Assembly (NCBI GenBank): GCA_023653785.1
Contig: JAMKCH010012443.1
Span: 1 to 64,000, forward strand
DNA: 64,000 nt
Direction of reading: 5' to 3'
DNA from: Ophioderma brevispina
Lineage: Eukaryota; Echinodermata; Ophiuroidea; Amphilepidida; Ophiodermatidae
The position numbers were made by a program, and so were the translations under genes. Below, piece after piece: positions 36,961-47,755 of the stretch (position 1 is its first letter; each line of letters starts with the position of its first letter). The notes below the pieces were generated by a model. It ran no database searches. It worked only from the letters and a program-made list of their open reading frames with translations, and had not been told where the DNA came from.

Positions 36961-38230
36961 CCCTTTACATTAAAATGATGGGTCAATTACCTTTCTAGTG
37001 TAAAAATTGCCATAGATACTTGTTTATCCAAATTGCATCACATAAAAAGTATAAGCAGTAATTTCTTACTTTTTACATAATTTTCTGTGACCCTTTGCCA
37101 CTTCGGGATGAATTTGGTATTCTGTTCTGCCACCTTCAGTTTATTTCCGTTGAGGGTTCATGGGCTCAAGAGCTCAAATCAAGTGAATTTTATAAAATGA
37201 AATTGAGTCATCATCTTAATTTAAAAGCATTTTCTTTTACTTTGACTTTTACAGGTTATCTTTGACACTGAAAAACAGATATTAAATGGGGGAATTTAAT
37301 GAAACTAATCGTCTCTAACCAGTACGATGAGTACCGAACACAGATGAGGACCAGCAAAACCTGTTGTGCCTCCACAGTGTGAACTCTACCAATACCCAAA
37401 CCACCAAGCCGTAGAGGGCTCTCGTAGAAACCCTTAACATGCCAAGATAAAAGGCGCCCTCAAAATCAGGGGGCAGCAGACTGATCCCTGCTTTCGTGAT
37501 CTTGATTGAAGATTTTATATTGGTTGGTGACTCTATCCTATTGCAATTTTGAAAACCTGGTACGCTGGTAGGTGGTCACTGATTTTGACTTATTGGCTTC
37601 TGACGTGAGGGGCAGCTTCACTTTTACTTATGATAGCTGCAATTATTGTAGTAACATGTACTATGTATTTGGTAAAAAATGTGTTCTGAGGTGTATTTAA
37701 ACTAGAATGGTTGCATGTTTACAATCAGTATCCTTCCAACGAGCTAGATAAACGTCGAACACCCTCTCAGCGAGGAATGAAGCCGACTCAGTGAGCCATG
37801 ACGTCACACTTGCATCATCTGCTTCATGATCTGTTTCTTGAAAGCCGGCGTTGTCACCACTGATTTCAGTGATGGTGAACTAGCATTTCACACTTGAACT
37901 GACCGGACAGAACGGTGAGGTATATCTTGAACCCAAAATAACCGTGGCTGGTATGTCGAAATTGCTGACAGAGTGAATTTTTGATCGATAGTCCTATGCT
38001 TTCGCCTTCCGATCATTAGATGTCGCCATCTTGAATTTAAACGTTGCCATTTGAAAGGGCACTAAAATCCCCCTAATCCCCTTCAAGTGTCAGCAATCAA
38101 GAAAAAAGTGACAGTCCATGTGTAATTTGGGCCGGCTTGTTAAGATAAACAAAAACAATTGCAAATGTTTTACGCGCGTTCAGACCTGCTGTTTTTCTTA
38201 CCCATAATGAAATATTTATGACTGCAAAAC
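36961..38230. other. Unassigned; possible TIR pair
   Basis: AACGAGCTAGATAAACG near 37739 mirrors CGTTTATCTAAGCTCTTGG near 38588, which may mark a degraded element of about 870 bp that contains the hairpin at 38231-38328. No gene supported. Confidence 0.3.
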
Positions 38231-38328
38231 AAAAAATCACTGAATTCAGGAAAGTGTTCTCTATTTTGGTGTCCAATAATTGGCTTCATGGACACTAAAA
38301 TAGAAAACACTTCCCTGAATTGATTTTA
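38231..38328. repeat. Compact hairpin of about 95 bp
   Basis: CTGAATTCAGGAAAGTGTTC, then TCTATTTTGGTGTCCA, mirrors TGGACACTAAAATAGAAAAC, then ACTTCCCTGAATTGATTT. The loop is short (about 12 bp), so this is a near-complete stem-loop. Confidence 0.82.
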
Positions 38329-38738
38329 TTTGCTTTAGGCATATTGCGCTTTCATTCCATTTTGGAGAAAACATATTAAAATAAGAATACACCAGGTAAC
38401 TGTAATTACAAAATATATGTTATTTACTAAACCATGATTTTTCCTGAAAACCGAATAAGTACATTTTTTTCTTAAAAATAATGGCCGTTTTGGTGATATT
38501 TGTTCTATTTGCCTCTATTCAGAGCATGAGGTTTTAGTTTCAAAGTTTGTAAACAACTGGCAATCACCCCTTCCACATCATCGCTCTTCGTTTATCTAAG
38601 CTCTTGGTCCTTTCGGAGTTCATCATTGCAGTCAGGGATGTCAAAGGTCTAGTGAGAATAATGAACTTCCGGTTCAGGATGAGTATGGGAAAGTGCATTG
38701 AGCCAGGTCAGAGCAAGCAACCAATGTAGCGAATAACT

Positions 38739-39887
38739 AGAATTTGAGTAAGGGTGAAAGCATAAAATTCGCCTGTAAACCATAGTTCTGCTAAGCATAA
38801 CTCCACATTATGTCTTTAACATGTTGTCATTAACGGATGTGAAGTTATGCAAAAACACATGAAATACCCTTTCCCCTGTTACCTACCTCAACTTTGTCGA
38901 TGTCAAAATCCCTCCAAATGTACGATTATATCCCTGTTTTCACTAACAAACACAACTTGAGATCCTATATAATGCGATGACATGTTGTCGGGGTCAAGAA
39001 GGTATAGAATGAACTAAAATCTGCTGGGTTTGCCTCAAGTTCTTCCCTTCTCGAGCCACTTTTGAAATTTAGAAGTTATTAGCTGCCGTCCACGTCAGAT
39101 AGCTTTGAGATGACTCGGGCCTTATGCCGTACTCTCCCAAACTTCATAAAATACGGAGAAACACTCCAATAAATTGACTTCACACAGACTTGATGTATAT
39201 TATTAACAATATAAATATGTTTAATACAACTCTATAGTGGTGAAATCAAACGTAATATCTCGGAATCACGGACCGGAGGTGGTATAGCATGTATCTTTCT
39301 TCATAGCTAGAACCAATCTGAAGATTTAACTCAAGAAAAGCTAAGGAAGTTATCAAAGGGCGCAATTTTCTCCCGCCTTCCAAAACTAGCCAATCACAAT
39401 CGCGCAAAGCTTGGATTAGTATCAAAATTAATAGATAATTAGATTAACAGGACATACCATGAGGGAAGTATACCAGACATAACACATGTGAAAAAAATTT
39501 AGAAGAATTAGAAATTAAAAATTTTGAAGAAAATTGCGACTACAATCACTTCTGCATGAGAAAGGTTGTTTCTCTGGAAAATGATGGATTTCTACTGTTT
39601 TTAGACAAATTTTTGAGGATTAACTATTTCAAAAGGTAATTTATTATCTAAGGAACATATATCAACTCGATTCTGAATTGGTTTTGATATTTTGTTCATC
39701 TGCAGTCTGCAAAGTTGGCTCTTTGAAATGGCCTGCTCATGCTGGTAACAGGGGAAAGGTATTCCATGTGTTTTTGCATAACTTCACATCCGTTAATGAC
39801 AACATGTTAAAGGCATAATGTGAAGTTATGCTTAGCAGAACTGTGGTTTACAGGCGAATTTTATGCTTTCACCCTTACTCAAATTCT
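38739..39887. mobile_element. DNA element W with 145-bp terminal inverted repeats
   Basis: Arms 38739-38883 and 39743-39887 are inverted copies with few mismatches, from AGAATTTGAGTAAGGGTGAA through GCATAACTTCACATCCGTTA-type sequence to CCTTTCCCCTGTTACC. They flank about 860 bp with no recognisable transposase. The plus frame 39820-40080 begins in the right arm and is not a gene. Long TIRs suggest a non-autonomous MULE-, Polinton- or fold-back-type element; the class is not decidable from sequence alone. Confidence 0.85.
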
Positions 39888-39964
39888 TATTAGAACTACT
39901 GTAAACCATAGCAGCATTTCTCTGATTCCCAGCACAAGCTTGGAAAGGGTTCTTACCATTATTG

Positions 39965-40060
39965 GGGACACAGTAGCTCTGCAATTGGTAGACAATCGCC
40001 TATCCATTGAGGGGGAAACCATTGCAGTTTGTACAGAAGGGACCAACCACCGGATATGGA
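39965..40060 (+). mobile_element. Possible degenerate tRNA-like SINE head
   Basis: ACAGTAGCTCTGCAATTGGTAGACAATCG resembles, in part, the D-arm region of a tRNA with an A box, followed by CCTATCCATTGAGGG where an anticodon arm would be. The B-box area (GCAGTTTGTACAGAAG) is poor. Chance similarity is possible. Confidence 0.25.
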
Positions 40061-40076
40061 TTTATCGCATCGGGAT

Positions 40077-40547
40077 TTAAGGGAGCACAGTACAAAATTC
40101 CTTCCGCAGCGAAAAGTGCAAACACCACATAGTTCCAATAAAACCTAGAATTTGAGCGTAATTGTGTGTTTGTGGCGGGTATTGTCCTAGAGATTTTGCT
40201 TGTTGGTGTTCATCCTGTGCGTATTCATTCATATAACCTTTATATTTCAAAAATGGATGAGAAAGCGTCTTGGCGGTAAGATACGGCGACATAAGTGAAC
40301 CGCTTGTGAAACACAGATTCTGCAGGGTTCAGGAGCTAGGAAAAAAAGGGGTGTAATTTCAAATTTAATTTGCAAAAAAATGACATTGTCAATCCGGTTA
40401 GAGAAATATTTGAAAGAGCATGAATTCAAAATTCTCTACTGCAAATTTCACTGCTCTAGGTAAGGCAGGAGCAAAGATATAACGGATACAAGAGAGCGCA
40501 GAAAGCACGTTTCAATAGGCAGACCATTGTGTACTGTACCCCCTTAA
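40077..40547. mobile_element. MITE family G (TTAA ends)
   Basis: Ends TTAAGGGAGCACAGTACA and TGTACTGTACCCCCTTAA are inverted with TTAA at each border, about 470 bp apart. The minus open frames 40077-40292 and 40247-40429 lie entirely inside it and have no motif. Confidence 0.75.
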
Positions 40548-41340
40548 AGGTGGACATGGCCGAGTTAGAACTCAAAAGGATTATTGTCAAAAATGTAATC
40601 TTGGTGCCTCTGTGTGATGGGGAGTGACACTATGAGCAATCACATGAGTGGTGAGTTAGAGACAGTACATAATAGGATAGCATGATGACTTTTTTTGTGT
40701 GTGTGCACTACACCTGATTCGGGGACCTGAGTCCAAGAAAAATATGGCACTATGTTTTATTAAAAAAAGTAAAAGAAGGGGTATGGAGACTGGACGCAAT
40801 GTTCCCGGAACAACCGTAGGTGCCGTAGCTCACGACTAGGGTTTGGCGGAAACACTTTAAATAATTTCGTAGAGAAATACCAGGTTAATGACCTAAAACG
40901 CCCCAGATATCTATGGAGTAGCCCAACATTTTAACTTGTATCGCATGGAACACCTAGAATGTTTCAAAGGGTTGGAAACGCTGACACAACAACGAAAACG
41001 CATTAATCCTGAGACAAAAATGACTTTTATGATTTATTTTAAATGCCCCGTGACGTCACGATAAGCATCAGAGGGGGGGAAGGATGGCATCGGGGGGGGG
41101 GGGGGAAGGACAAATGATCAGATGATTAAGCCGTCTTCGGAAACATTCGGATGCTCGGGAGGAGGAAAATCACAAAGATCTTTCTCTCAAATTGATACCA
41201 AATGGACTCCGACCGATTTGGAGTAATTGTTTAGATTTTACAATCGAATAATTTTTCGCTACGCAAAAGTGTAAATATCGCAATGTTTTGAGTTTGGTTT
41301 AATGAGATGGTTTAAAACCTTATATTTCATATTTAACAAC
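40548..41340. other. Unassigned sequence
   Basis: Contains G runs near 41067-41103 and no gene, splice structure or delimitable repeat. Confidence 0.35.
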
Positions 41341-41345
41341 CAAAA

Positions 41346-41419
41346 CCCGCTCTTAGCGGAGTGGATAAGTTCGCACCTCGTAACCATGCCATCCCAGGTT
41401 CGAAACCCACACGGGGCGT
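41346..41419 (+). other. tRNA-like sequence (pseudo-tRNA or SINE head)
   Basis: TTAGCGGAGTGG fits an A box and AGGTTCGAAACCC is a strong B box about 45 bp further on, a normal Pol III spacing. The acceptor stem does not close well and the anticodon arm (around CCTCGTAACC) is weak, so this is not a normal functional tRNA. A T run follows within about 15 bp, which could terminate Pol III transcription. Confidence 0.5.
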
Positions 41420-41568
41420 ATGATTTTTTTTCCCTTATCTTTCATCTCCCTATAATTCATAATTTTAGCCAAATGGTGTTCAAAAGTACTAATAATTAGA
41501 TTTTATTTCATTTTTTTTCGGCGAAAAACAATACGTGTTATAGGCTGAATCGGACCGTATCAATTAAA

Positions 41569-41931
41569 TTAAAGGTGCAAAACGATGAGATTTTGAGGAC
41601 ATTCCTGTAATGGGTCAAGTAGTGCTTTCATATAGATTAGAACTCAACAGGATTTATTATTGTATTTTGGACAGAACAGCAATGTCTTAAAAGTGAAAAC
41701 AAAAGGTGATTTTGTAAGCTTATTTGCAATATAAAACATAGGCTGGAATTTAGTATTTGCATCTATACAAAATTATTTGAAATTTCAAAATTTTTGTACC
41801 AAAGAAAAGCTTGCTCAGCGTAATCCTTACTGATGGTGATATGTTTGATATAAAGCTTTACACCAGTGCAAAAATCAGAATTTTCAAATTTTTCGGGAGA
41901 CCTGTTATTTGAATCTCTCGTTGCACTTTAC
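41569..41931. mobile_element. MITE family C, copy 3
   Basis: It begins TTAAAGGTGCAAAACGATGA and ends AATCTCTCGTTGCACTTTAC. The interior shares AATATAAAACATAGGCTG and ACCAAAGAAA with copy 1 at 30292. It is the most worn of the three, with terminal mismatches. Confidence 0.75.
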
Positions 41932-42790
41932 TAGGTCTACAACAAGACGAAAAGTATTGTGAAACCTATCGCGTACCAAGGGAGTGGTTAAACTGGAGAA
42001 CACTAAGCAATATTATTGATGTGTAATGAAAAAACATCAGCAAAATTCAGTAGGTGAGAGGAAGCATTCCCCGTATGGGTAAGGCATCCTCTCACCACCA
42101 AGATCCTTCATCAACCAACCAATCATTCTCCAAGCACAGGAGCATAACACAAAATTATGTGCAACATCAAAACAGTTTCAAGACAGTACCAGACATGAAA
42201 TCCCTTCAGCATGCATTCAACAAACAACCCAAGGCCCTTGGAAGTTAGTTGGAATTTTCTTATTGATGAATATCATGCATTTAGGATTGGCACATGTCCT
42301 AATGTACCCATCATGCGCCCCGGGGGATGCGGCACAAACCACTATAATGTACAGCTGGCCCCCTTCATCTGCCAGAGGCAACACATAGCATCTAGGCTTA
42401 TCTCTAGTCCCGAAAAACTCTGGATCCTAATCCTAGAATTAGACCTACCTTGGATACGGGAAATTCTTAGTGGAGCTCAGTAACCAAACAATGGTGTTTT
42501 AATTAGGATTTAAGCCCTTATCTGTTTTACCTGCTGACAGGGTAAAATTTCGTAGCAGAGTGCGAGAATCAGTCTTGATTCTCAAAATGAAATTTTGCGG
42601 GAATCATCTAATTTCGCTACTATGTTAAGTTCCTAAAGTTGCGAGAATCAACATTGATTCCCGCAAATTAATTAACGAGAATTTTTGGAGAATCAATCTC
42701 GGATTTCCTCGCCGAATTTCGAGCCCTGCTATACAGCTGAGTAAACTTGTGTGTTTAATGATCTAACCTGAAATTTCCAATTTTCCTCAG
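41932..42790. other. Unassigned sequence just upstream of ABHD13 exon A
   Basis: Two overlapping plus frames (42054-42248, 42211-42483) have no recognisable motif. Around 42550-42700 the words GCGAGAATCA and TTGATTCTC or TTGATTCCC recur as short inverted pairs. If the 42.1 kb frames were once coding, they are most likely element-derived. Confidence 0.3.
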
Positions 42791-43020
42791 GTTTTCCTTC
42801 TACAACTTCAAGACTCTGTTCTATATTTTCCTATGAGCTGAATCATCAAGACTCTATGTGCCACCAGCGAGTGCTCTTGGCATTCCATATGAACATGTGA
42901 GAATAGGAACGCTCAGACAAATGCACTAAGTGCGTGGCTATTAAAGCAAAGTGCCGAACTAGCTGCCAGAGTGCCAACTATTATATTTCTACATGGAAAT
43001 GCGGGTAATATAGGACATAG
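42791..43020 (+). CDS. ABHD13: ABHD13 exon A: start of hydrolase core with oxyanion motif, frameshifted
   Basis: The exon follows an acceptor ending ttttcctcag and is followed by donor gtaggt. Conceptual pieces in successive frames are QDSVLYFP, then YEL, then SSRLYVPPASALGIPYEHVR, then AWLLKQSAELAARVPTIIF, then LHGNAGNIGH. These follow the order of the vertebrate ABHD13 region between the membrane anchor and the HGNAGN oxyanion loop. Four net -1 shifts are needed: near 42808 (ttt read as tt before caa), near 42831, near 42842 and between about 42907 and 42931. All four act as missing bases; none acts as an extra base. The last codon is split after two bases (AG), which matches exon B. A decayed gene copy is the alternative, but splice borders and the downstream exons are intact. 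Confidence 0.82.
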
Positions 43021-43058
43021 GTAGGTTGGAAACTTCTTGTATGGAAAATGGCATTATT

Positions 43059-44293
43059 GGTCCCCCTCCACTTTTGTTGGCAAAGGGGACTATAGAAATG
43101 CTATCCGTCCGTGCGTGCTGTGTGTGTGCGTCCTCACAATATCTTTGGAACTAAAGCAAGTGTGGAAGTCCATCCTTGCAACATGATGTTCTTCAGTATG
43201 CACGTGGGTGGGATCAAAGTGGGTCATGTGCCTGGGTCAAAGGTCAAATGTGGTCAAAAATAGGGTCAATATGGGCAAAAATAGGCTAAATCGCTATAAT
43301 AAACGTTGTCAACACGATATATCTTTTGATCTAAGTATGGTGTCCATCTTCGCACCATAGATCACTCAAGTAGGCTGTCAGAATGAGTTCAGAAGAGGGT
43401 CATGTGGCATTGGTCAAAGGTCAAAAAATTGGGTCAAAAATACTCAAAAAGGGAGTTAAATTGCTATAAACCTTATCTGTTGGGTAGGATGAAAACTGGT
43501 GTGTGTGGTCAACATTCAGTGCCGAAAATTTTGAAGGTCATTTCAAGGTCATATTAGGTCCATCCAAGTCGAAATTCACTTACAGTGGTAGGAGGATGAA
43601 ATTGGTGGGTGTGGTCAACATCAGTACCAAACATTTTTGAAGTTCATTTTCAAGGTCATCCGAGTCTCCAATGGTCAAATCACTTAACATGTGGTATGAG
43701 GATGAAATGGTGGGTGTGGTCAACATTCAGTACCAAAAATGTTGAGGTCATTTCAAGGTCATCCGAGGTCATCCAGGTCAATCACTATTGGTAGGAGGAT
43801 GAAAATTGGTGGTGTGGTCAAAATTAAGTACCAAAAATTTTGAAGGTCATTTCAAGGTCAATCCGAGGTCATCCAAGGTCCATTCACTTAACATTGGTGA
43901 GGGTGAAAATTGGTGGTTGTGAATCAACATTCCGTGCCAAACTTTTGAGGTCATGGAAGGGTCATAGGGGTTCATCCAGTCAAATCCTAAATATGTGTGA
44001 GGAGGATGAAACTTGGTGGTGTGGTCACATTCAGTGCCGAAAATTTTTGAAGGTCATTTGAAAGGTCAGGCGGGTCATTCAAGGTCAATCACTAAACGTG
44101 GTAGAGGATGAAAATTGTGAGTGTGGTCACATTCATGCCAAAAATTTGGTCATTTCAAGGTCATGTGGGGTCATCCGAGGTTCAAATTGCACTTTAACAT
44201 TGGTAGGAGGATGAAACTGGTGGCCATCCCAATCTTCCTGAGATCTTAAATTGTTGCTTCTTGTTCTTTACTACGGCACTGGGGCGGGGGACC
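43059..44293. mobile_element. GGTCCCCC-ended element, copy 1, with AGGTCA array
   Basis: The left end GGTCCCCCTCCACTTTTGTT, followed by GGCAAAGGGGACTATAGAAA, pairs with the right end GGCGGGGGACC. Inside, after a GTGTGTGTGCGTCC segment, lie about seven irregular tandem units of roughly 100-130 bp, each with GTGGTCAACATTCAGTGCC-like, TTTGAAGGTCATTTCAAGGT-like and GTAGGAGGATGAAA-like parts. It starts 38 bp after the ABHD13 exon A donor. Plus frames at 43609-44061 are repeat artefacts. Confidence 0.8.
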
Positions 44294-44593
44294 TTTGTGG
44301 TTCGAAAACCGTCTTGTTATTAATTTCTTTGTAGAGCTGTTTGCGCAAGTGGTCATTTTGGCAAGAGTTCCATAATGTCCGCCCTCCCTACGAATCTGCA
44401 ACCTTAACCTGTGGTTTATTAGTCTGTCAAGGCTGCAGAATTCATAGGGAGGTTGGCCATTGGAACTCTTTCCATTGATTTTTATGTGAATGGATCAATA
44501 GATTACCAATAAATTTTAGGACATTTTGTGGAGGCAGTTTGAATTTTTTCCCCTGTGGATGCATACCTACTGCTGATTGCAATGATACTTGTT

Positions 44594-46296
44594 GGTCCCC
44601 CGCCAACTTTTGTTGGCAAAGGGGGACTATAGAAATTGGTAGCGTCCGTTTGTGTGTGTGTGCGTCCCACGCAGTATCTTTGGAACTAACAGTGTGGAAG
44701 TCATCTTGCACTCATAGATGTATCTCAGTAGGCGGTGGGTGGGATATAAAGTGGGTCCATGTGACTGGGTAAGTCAAATGTGGTCAAAAATAGGTCCATA
44801 GGGCAAAATATGGGCAAAAATCGCTATAATAAACGTTGTCAACACTATATCTTGTGATTGGAGCAAGTATGGGTGTCCAACTTCGCACCATAGATGTCAC
44901 TCGAGTAGGCTGCTGAGATTTCTTAGGAGGGTCATTTGGCATTGTCAAAGTCAAATGGGGTCAAAAATACGCAACATGAGTTAAATTGCTATACACCTTA
45001 TCTGTTGTGGTAGGATGATGAATGAAAAACTTGGTGGGTTGTTGTGGTCAACATTCAGTGCCGACGAACATTTTGAAGGTTCATTCAAGGTCATGCGAGG
45101 TCATCCAAGTCAAATCACAAAATGTGGAAGGAGACGCTATTCAATAACGTCAATCAACACGATATCTGTTGAGCAAGTTATGGGTGTCCATCTTCACACA
45201 TAGAGTCACTCAAGTAGCTTGCGGGTGAGTTCGGGGCGGGGTCTGTGGCATTGGTCAACGGTCAAATGGGGTAAAAACTACGCAAAAAATGGAGTTAAAA
45301 ACCGTTATTGTTGTGTAGGGATGATGAAACTTGGTGGGGGTGGTCAACATTTCCGTGCCCGAAAAAATTTGAAGGTTCACCAAGGTCATGCGAGGTCATC
45401 CAAGGTCAAATCACATAACGTGGTAGGGAGGAGGACAATTGGTGGGTGTGGGTTAAAACATTCAGTACCAAAAATTTTGAAGGTCCATTTCCAGGTCATC
45501 CAAGTCTATCACTAAATATGTGGTAGAAGGATGAAACTTGGTGTGTGGTGGTCAACATTCATGCCAAATTTTTGAAGGTCATTGTGAAGGTCATGTGGGG
45601 TCATTCACGGTCCATCCTAAACCATGTGGTAGGAGGATGAAAATAAGTGGGGGTGTGGTCCACATTCAGTACCAACAATTTGAAGGTCATGCAAGGTTCA
45701 TGCAGGGTCATCCAAGTCAATCACTTAACATGTGGTAGGAGGGTGAAATTGGTGGGTGTGTGGTCCAGCATTTAGTGAAAAAAAAATTGATGGTCAATTC
45801 AAGGTCAAGTGTGGTAATTTAAGGTCTATCATGTGGTAGGAGGCTGAAACTTGTGGGTGTGGTCAACAGTCAGGGTTGAAACTTATGGAGGTCATTCATG
45901 TCATGTGTGGTCTCCAAGTCAACTCACTTCACATGTGGTAGGGGGATGAAACTTGTTGGGTGTGGTCAACATTCAGTGCCAAAAATTTTGGTAGTCCTTT
46001 CAAGGCAAATCTTTGCACATGGTGTATGGGCATGAAACCTAGTGGATGTGGTCAACATTCAATGCCAAATTTTTGAAGTCATTTGGTTGGTCCATTCAAG
46101 GTCAAACACTAATCATGTAGTAGGAGGTTGAACACTTGGTGGCATGGGGTCAACAGTTCAGTGCTGGAAATTTTGAAGGTCATGTCAATGGAAGAGCCAC
46201 AGTCGTTCAAGAACCCCCTTAATTCCATCAAAATCTTCCCTGAGATCTTCAAATTGTTGACTTCTTGTTCTTTAGCTACTGCACTTGGCGGGGGAC
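44594..46296. mobile_element. GGTCCCCC-ended element, copy 2, with AGGTCA array
   Basis: Begins GGTCCCCCGCCAACTTTTGT and ends TGGCGGGGGACC, the same termini and orientation as copy 1 and about 300 bp after it. It holds about eleven irregular units of the same repeat. Single-base differences and apparent missing bases are common between units. Open frames at 45015-46361 are repeat artefacts. Confidence 0.82.
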
Positions 46297-47403
46297 CTTT
46301 GAGGGGTGGTTCGATAACCGTCCTTGTTCATATGGCACTGTCTGTGTGGATGCTAAAGTGAATGTGTCTATTTTTTGAGGCCATTTCAATGGAGGGTGCT
46401 ATAGTGGATTGGTTTTAATTATGTGTAGGCCAATTATCACCCCTTTTTCCCAACTTCCCATCTTGCACATTTCTGGGCAATGGGTGTGTAGGAACCAGTG
46501 GCCTCATCTTTGTCCTTACACCAAGTTTAAAAAGCCTGATATAACAAGACATTTTGGGTCAAATGTAGATGATTGGAAGTATGTCACTGAGATCTCAAAC
46601 ATATCCCCCCACCCAGCATTTGAGTTTCTATAAAAGTGGCAAGATGATGAAATAAGTTTTAGGTTGCATGTTTCGGCCTTTTAAAAAATTGCTGACAGTT
46701 TTTTGCTGCAATCTCATTGACACGAGGTGACTGGTTAACGCAAATTTATGAGGATTTTGTAAATAATTCAAATCAATATGGGGAACCCAGCACCAGTAAA
46801 TGACGCTCTTTGAGGTGAAATTCAAAATTGAGATTTTTGTATCATCATATTATGTATGCTTCCAGGATGAGACCTTGATCACCTTCATAGGGTATGTTGT
46901 TATGAAGTTATGGTAGGTCAAAGATCATGTTATACTGATATAATAAAATACAAATTAAGGAGTTATAGGCTGTTATAAAGTTGAAGAACACCTATATTTT
47001 ACACATGATAAATGAAATAAAGTGAGCTCAGAACACATGTTATCATCAATAGTTTTACAATAAACATACAGCACATGTAAGAGGATATATTAATTAGCAT
47101 TTTTCAACAGAAAAAGAAAAAATTATTTTTTTAACCCTTATGAATATTTTTGCCTATATAACAAATTCATATTTCCCGCAAAGAGCCTCATTTACTCATG
47201 CTGGGTCACATATTAGCAAGATAAGACTTATTTCCATTGATTATTTTCACAGATTTGTTTAAAAGCTTGTGTATACTCGCACAAATTTGTACAATAATAT
47301 CGAAAGCTATATTGTAATCTATTGGCATCCTTACCATATCTTGTAATTCCTCTTCATAAATCATAAAACTTTCTAATGACATGACATTAGCAGTGATGTG
47401 GAC
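46297..47403. other. ABHD13 intron sequence, unassigned
   Basis: No exon or repeat border could be supported. Short frames at 46409-46633 and minus 46628-46825 lack motifs. Confidence 0.35.
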
Positions 47404-47755
47404 TTAAAGGCTGACTCAGAGATTTTTTAAATATAATTTTTTGTGTATTTATTGAAAATAGTCAACTAGAACTAAGATAGTCACCTAAAATGCCCAATTC
47501 CAAAGTTTGAGATGCATCGGATTTTTCGTGTCCATGCAGTAAACATTTTTGTGTAGTATAGAGTGCCATAGGACACTGTGTATAACTCTGGATCCGGAAA
47601 TTTATAACAAAGTTGTCATTTTCTATATGAAGGACTTTGATTTGAGCTTAGCTATTTAGTATATGGACAAGCATTGTGTATATGCAAAAAAAACACCACA
47701 ATTTGGTTGAAAATTGAGGGCATCCTCCTCGGGAAATCTCTGAGTCAGCCTTTAA
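47404..47755. mobile_element. MITE family A, copy 1 (TTAA ends)
   Basis: Ends TTAAAGGCTGACTCAGAGAT and ATCTCTGAGTCAGCCTTTAA are a perfect 20-bp inverted pair with TTAA borders. Copy 2 at 62248-62606 has the same length and orientation. The LINE fragment begins immediately at its right border. Confidence 0.92.

Noticed and set aside
40077..40429. Two minus frames inside a TTAA element
   Set aside because: Entirely within MITE G, without any transposase motif.
43609..46361. Series of short plus frames with related peptides (GHPSQ, KVISRS)
   Set aside because: They are translations of the tandem AGGTCA repeat, not a repeated-domain protein.
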